From Nitrospirota bacterium (GTDB lineage Bacteria > Nitrospirota > UBA9217), in assembly GCA_035516965.1 (NCBI GenBank), contig DATIZR010000037.1, forward strand, positions 1 to 48,198: a stretch of DNA of 48,198 nt, in the 5' to 3' direction. Under the pieces are notes generated by a model. The model was not told the origin of the DNA. It worked only from the letters and a program-made list of their open reading frames with translations, and did not search any database. Numbering within the stretch: the first letter of the stretch is position 1; the number at the start of each line of letters is the position of its first letter. The position numbers were made by a program, and so were the translations under genes. Positions 45,012 through 48,198 of the stretch are shown here, piece after piece.

Positions 45012-45953
45012 CTACTGGTGTTCTCTTCTCTGCCCAGACGAAGTTTTATTGCCTCCCTGGGAATGATGGCCCTCCTTACTTCCACGTGAATGCGACGGAG
45101 GCATTTTCCTTCCCTCTGTCATTGCCCGTTCATGGGAACCTCTAAATATTGTTTCAGCCCCTCCTCGACGACCGGGTGAGATAAAACGTTTATCATCGTG
45201 CGGCGCGCCTATGCCTGCAAAGGTCCGTCCATTGTATCTCCTCACGGGGTCAATTCGAACGATCCTGTTCGTGCGGTGATCAACGAAGTGATTGGATATA
45301 ACTTCCACCCTGCCATGGACATGGACGACCCTGTGGAAATCAGACAAGATGTAGAACCCGGGAAACCATATATTCCACCCCCAGAAGGGGTACGGGACCC
45401 AGGTGTATAAGTAAAAATAATCAGGAGGAGGGGGGTAGTAGGTCACAGCCGGCGGGCCCTGGTCGTAGTAATAGTTGTTTATCACGGTATTATCAGGAGC
45501 AGCGATATTACCTGGACCTTGCTGGGCCGTCTGTCCGGGAGTACCTCCCCTGACAGCTAAGTTAGCCCCGGCCGTAACATTCTGGAGTGCCAGCAAGGCT
45601 TCACCTTTCCCCATTTTCAAATTGTTAAACTCAGCCGCGACGCTTATTGACTGCGTCAACTCTCCGATAATATCAGGCGTAACCGGGTAATCGGCAATCC
45701 ACCCGTTCCGTGGCGTGATGCCGGCATTCCCGAGCAGGCTTTCTGCTTCAGCCTCGCTGGTAGCCGTTCCCAGTTTAAGCGCATCAGCAAGCTTGACTGC
45801 CAAGTCTCCTTCCCTGACCAAAGGCTGAGCAATCGGAGCTTGTTCTCCTGCCGCTTGCCCGGATTGCGCATGGATACCTGCAGGCATTGAAACAAAGACG
45901 CTCAATGCCAAAGGCGCCATAAGGAACAATCTTCTCATGGTTTTTTGCCCCAT
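45012..45953 (-). CDS. exported aromatic/Pro-rich protein of unknown function
   Basis: The 313-residue protein has a signal peptide (MRRLFLMAPLALSVFVSMPAGIHA). The N-terminal mature part (VREGDLAVKLADALKLGTATSEAEAESLL through ITPRNGWIADYPVTPDIIGELTQSI) looks like a small helical domain. A central aromatic segment (NNYYYDQGPPAVTYYPPPPD, then YLYTWVPYPFWGWNIWFPGFY) is followed by a His/Arg-rich C-terminal tail. The middle helical segment resembles SurA- or FMN-independent domains only superficially; I do not recognise the family. It is on the same strand as, but 177 bp upstream of, the two preceding exported-protein genes. The ATG at 45953 is used; 45938 is an alternative. Confidence 0.7.
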   Translation of the reverse strand: MGQKTMRRLFLMAPLALSVFVSMPAGIHAQSGQAAGEQAPIAQPLVREGDLAVKLADALKLGTATSEAEAESLLGNAGITPRNGWIADYPVTPDIIGELTQSISVAAEFNNLKMGKGEALLALQNVTAGANLAVRGGTPGQTAQQGPGNIAAPDNTVINNYYYDQGPPAVTYYPPPPDYFYLYTWVPYPFWGWNIWFPGFYILSDFHRVVHVHGRVEVISNHFVDHRTNRIVRIDPVRRYNGRTFAGIGAPHDDKRFISPGRRGGAETIFRGSHERAMTEGRKMPPSHSRGSKEGHHSQGGNKTSSGQRREHQ

Positions 45954-46065
45954 TCATTTTTCGCCAAAGACCAGATCTCTCTCCTAATGTATATGTTAAC
46001 CTAAATCCGGCCTAAATTCTATAATGTGATACGGAATGTCCTAGTTAACGGTAGTTAGATTTGTC

Positions 46066-46093
46066 TTGACATCCTCGTATGACCTGCTATAAT
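46066..46093 (+). promoter_or_regulatory. consensus sigma70 promoter of the IS1595-type transposase
   Basis: A perfect TTGACA (46066-46071), a 16-base spacer and a perfect TATAAT (46088-46093) lie about 35 bases upstream of ATG 46129. Both hexamers are consensus, which is unusually strong for a transposase gene. Confidence 0.8.
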
Positions 46094-46128
46094 TGTCCTC
46101 AGTAAAGGTAGTTGACTTTGGAGGACAT

Positions 46129-47010
46129 ATGAATATCATCGAAGTTTACCGCAAGTTTCCTACTCCCGAATCCTGCCTTAAACATCTTGAAAAAGCCCGT
46201 TGGAATAGTACACCTGTTTGCCCTTATTGCGCAAGCACTAGAACAACCGCAATGCCAAAAGAACTTCGGCATCATTGTAATAACTGTAAAACCTCTTTCA
46301 GTGTTACAGTCGGGACGATTTTCCAAAAAACTAAGGTCGATCTTCAAAAGTGGTTTCTTGCAATCTCTATCATCTTAAACGCTAAAAAGGGGCTTTCCTC
46401 TCGCCAACTCGCTCGTGACTTAGAAGTTAATCGAAATACTGCTTGGTATATGGCCATGCGGATTCGCAAAGCTATGACTCAATTTCAAGATCAAACTCTG
46501 TTACAGGGCATTGTCGAAATGGATGAAACATATATCGGTGGCAAACCTCGCAAGGGTAACAATGACGATGGTGCTCCAAACAAACGTGGACGCGGGACAA
46601 AGAAGATCCCAGTTGTTGGTATGGCTGAGCGCGGTGGCAAAGTAAGAGCTAGTGTTTCGAAAAAACACGATCTTAATGCCACTAAGCTTTCTGCTCTTGT
46701 TCGGAGAAATGTCAACGTAACAAACACCATTCTTATGACTGACGAATATAAAGGCTATCTTCGCATGTCAAGCTTCATTGACCATAGAACTATTAATCAT
46801 CAGCAATGGTATGTTGATGGCGATATTCACACAAACACCATTGAAAGCTTCTGGGCGCTCTTGAAACGTGGAATCGTAGGACAATATCATAAAGTCAGTT
46901 TACACCATCTTCCAAAATATATTGATGAGTTCTGCTATCGCTATAACAATCGAAAAAATGAAAACGTCTTTGACATGACCTTGAATAGAGCGTTGGAGGT
47001 GAGGATATGA
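46129..47010 (+). CDS. IS1595-family (ISXO2-type) transposase
   Basis: A 293-residue transposase. An N-terminal zinc ribbon has Cys31-x2-Cys34 (CPYC) and Cys50-x2-Cys53 (CNNC). An HTH-like region (SSRQLARDLEVNRNTAWYMAMR) precedes an ISXO2-type catalytic domain with DETYIGGK (Asp132), TDEYKGY (Asp205) and NTIESFWALLKRG (Asn236/Glu239). GGAGG lies a few bases before the ATG. Base composition is clearly more AT-rich than the chromosome around it. Its stop overlaps the start of the P63C gene by four bases, so the two are translated together. Terminal inverted repeats were not identified with confidence. Confidence 0.92.
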   Translation: MNIIEVYRKFPTPESCLKHLEKARWNSTPVCPYCASTRTTAMPKELRHHCNNCKTSFSVTVGTIFQKTKVDLQKWFLAISIILNAKKGLSSRQLARDLEVNRNTAWYMAMRIRKAMTQFQDQTLLQGIVEMDETYIGGKPRKGNNDDGAPNKRGRGTKKIPVVGMAERGGKVRASVSKKHDLNATKLSALVRRNVNVTNTILMTDEYKGYLRMSSFIDHRTINHQQWYVDGDIHTNTIESFWALLKRGIVGQYHKVSLHHLPKYIDEFCYRYNNRKNENVFDMTLNRALEVRI

Positions 47011-47891
47011 CAGAAAAAACCCTCAGAGCCGTTTGGGGATCGCCTGATAGGCCCCTGAAAATTGTAGGGCTTGAAATACCATGTTATGTGCTTGAAGATG
47101 GGACAAGAGTTCTATCTGGACGGGGCATGCAAGAGGCTCTTGAATTAGGTCAAGGCCATGGTGCATTATTGAAGCGTTTTTTAGGAAGTAACAACCTAAA
47201 GCCATATATTAATAATGAGTTAGCCATGGCGCTATCTAATCCGATTAGATTTATAAGACCAGGCAGGGGTGGAAAGCTTGCTACAGGATATGAAGCTACG
47301 ATACTGGCAGATATTTGCAATGCAATATTGGAAGCAAGGGATAATGGGCTGTTATCAAAAACTCAAGAGCTAGTAGCAAGACAATGTGAAATACTCACGA
47401 GAGCATTTGCCAAAGTAGGAATAATTGCTCTCGTAGACGAAGCAACGGGTTATCAAGAAATTCGAGATCGAGAAGCTTTACAGAAAATCCTCGATAAATA
47501 TCTTCTTAAAGAATTTGCAGCTTGGGCAAAGAGATTCCCTGATGAGTTTTATATGTTGATATTCAAATTAAAAGGATGGGAGTGGAAAGGCATGAAAGTA
47601 AATAGGCCCAGCGTTGTTGGTACATATACAAATGATTTAGTTTATGAAAGATTAGCGCCGGGACTTTTAAAGGAACTAAAAAGGCTAAATCCTAAAGACG
47701 ATAAGGGCAATAGACCAACAAAACATCAGCAATGGTTGACAGAAGATATAGGGCATCCAGCACTCGCGCAACATCTACATGCTGTAATGGGATTTATGAG
47801 GGCCGCAGCTACATGGGATCAATTTTATAGAATGATACAGAGGGCGTTCCCTAAAAAAGAAGAAACCTTACCGTTGTTATTAGAAGATTAA
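47007..47891 (+). CDS. P63C-domain protein, coupled to the transposase
   Basis: A 294-residue protein resembling P63C-domain proteins, found on plasmids, phages and mobile elements with unknown function. It opens LRAVWGSPDRPLKIVGLEIPCYVLEDGTRVLSGRGMQEALEL, which recalls KilA-N/antirepressor-type N-termini. The C-terminal part (KEFAAWAKRFPDEFYMLIFKLKGW, LVYERLAPGLLKELKRLNP, QWLTEDIGHPALAQHLHAVMGFMRAA) matches the P63C pattern. It overlaps the transposase stop (ATGA), shares its AT-rich composition and is therefore likely a passenger gene of the same element. No catalytic motif is evident. Confidence 0.75.
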   Translation: MTEKTLRAVWGSPDRPLKIVGLEIPCYVLEDGTRVLSGRGMQEALELGQGHGALLKRFLGSNNLKPYINNELAMALSNPIRFIRPGRGGKLATGYEATILADICNAILEARDNGLLSKTQELVARQCEILTRAFAKVGIIALVDEATGYQEIRDREALQKILDKYLLKEFAAWAKRFPDEFYMLIFKLKGWEWKGMKVNRPSVVGTYTNDLVYERLAPGLLKELKRLNPKDDKGNRPTKHQQWLTEDIGHPALAQHLHAVMGFMRAAATWDQFYRMIQRAFPKKEETLPLLLED

Positions 47892-47895
47892 CAAT

Positions 47896-48058
47896 TTACC
47901 TTTTTCTCTCTAAGTAAGATTTAAGACCGTAACCCCCACCAAATGCTCCAGCTAAAGCAACGAGGGTATTAATGATGTTAAAAAGAATGTCTTTAGTGTC
48001 TTTTAAAAAAACAATAAGAAATATTAAAAATACAAATGCAAGTATTGTATACCCAAAA
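47896..48058 (-). pseudogene. small membrane-protein gene truncated by an IS3-family insertion
   Basis: On the minus strand, 53 codons encode FGYTILAFVFLIFLIVFLKD, then a second hydrophobic segment (LFNIINTLVALAGAFGGGYG) and the end LKSYLERKR. Two membrane helices are visible. The 5' end is lost where the IS3-type inverted repeat begins at 48059; the residues read beyond it come from the insertion. Its stop is four bases from the P63C stop, convergent. It may belong to the same mobile element as the transposase. Confidence 0.7.
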
Positions 48059-48083
48059 TGAACTGACCCCCACCGTTTGGACA
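48059..48083. repeat. terminal inverted repeat of an IS3-family element (left end)
   Basis: The 25 bases beginning TGAACTGACCCCCACC and ending TTTGGACA match the common IS3-family end pattern (TGnACTGnnCCC...TTGGACA). The transposase orfA starts 59 bases inside it. The other end lies beyond the window. Confidence 0.8.
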
Positions 48084-48141
48084 AATATGGTAGAGTACCG
48101 GACAGGATCCATGGCCTGGAACGGGCAGAAAGGATCTTGTC

Positions 48142-48198
48142 ATGAAGAAACAGAGGTCGTTCAGTTCCGAGTTCAAGCGTCAAGTTGTTGAAGAATAC
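48142..48198 (+). CDS. IS3-family transposase OrfA, partial
   Basis: The first 19 codons, MKKQRSFSSEFKRQVVEEY, are the typical start of the HTH-bearing OrfA of IS3-family elements (cf. the KRrrFSpEFKaeVV pattern). The gene runs off the right end of the window. It lies just inside the terminal inverted repeat. Confidence 0.8.
   Translation, partial: MKKQRSFSSEFKRQVVEEY

Noticed and set aside
1-48198. CRISPR arrays
   Set aside because: No regularly spaced identical repeats were seen and there are no cas genes.

Overview
The window is about 48 kb of mostly GC-rich bacterial chromosome from a Gram-negative, apparently flagellated organism. Envelope genes (SurA-like lipoproteins, RlpA, several exported low-complexity proteins), FliA-type promoters in front of chemoreceptors, a DUF1573-cytochrome c fusion and the mnmE-mnmG-rsmG-parAB-bactofilin order suggest Nitrospirota or a former deltaproteobacterium. 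That assignment is an inference, because no rRNA is present.

Layout. 1-9.1 kb: tRNA-Val(CAC), an RlmI-like rRNA methyltransferase, three SurA-like periplasmic chaperone/PPIase genes and mfd, all on the minus strand and interrupted by a plus-strand capA-like gene. 9.2-12.5 kb: a SprT-like metalloprotease (minus), then a URO-D family protein, a GIY-YIG protein and a class V aminotransferase (plus). 12.5-18.2 kb: a signalling block of two paralogous chemoreceptors flanking a periplasmic rhodanese, with two FliA (sigma28) promoters, then a cytochrome c protein. 18.2-20.1 kb: pgi and a small unknown gene (minus). 20.2-28.3 kb: mnmE, mnmG, rsmG, a Clp1-type kinase, two perfect parS sites, parA, parB and a bactofilin, which together form a chromosome-segregation and tRNA-modification region. 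28.4-32.3 kb: single-chain purL. 32.6-38.1 kb: class III adenylate cyclase, J-domain protein with MshEN-like repeats, tandem ACT protein, Cys-pair repeat lipoprotein, rlpA (minus), Dabb protein and rhodanese. 38.3-42.9 kb: orphan substrate-binding-like protein, then a soluble histidine kinase and an NtrC-type regulator. 42.9-46.0 kb: small exported proteins. 46.0-48.2 kb: AT-rich mobile DNA, with an IS1595-type transposase translationally coupled to a P63C-domain gene, a truncated membrane-protein gene, and the left end of an IS3-family element running off the window.

The most notable items are the two FliA promoters tying the chemoreceptors to the flagellar regulon; the parS pair with parAB and bactofilin; the IS1595-P63C module; the J-domain/MshEN-like fusion; the cysteine-pair repeat lipoprotein; a probable one-base frameshift in a proline tract; and several genes predicted to be transcribed leaderless.
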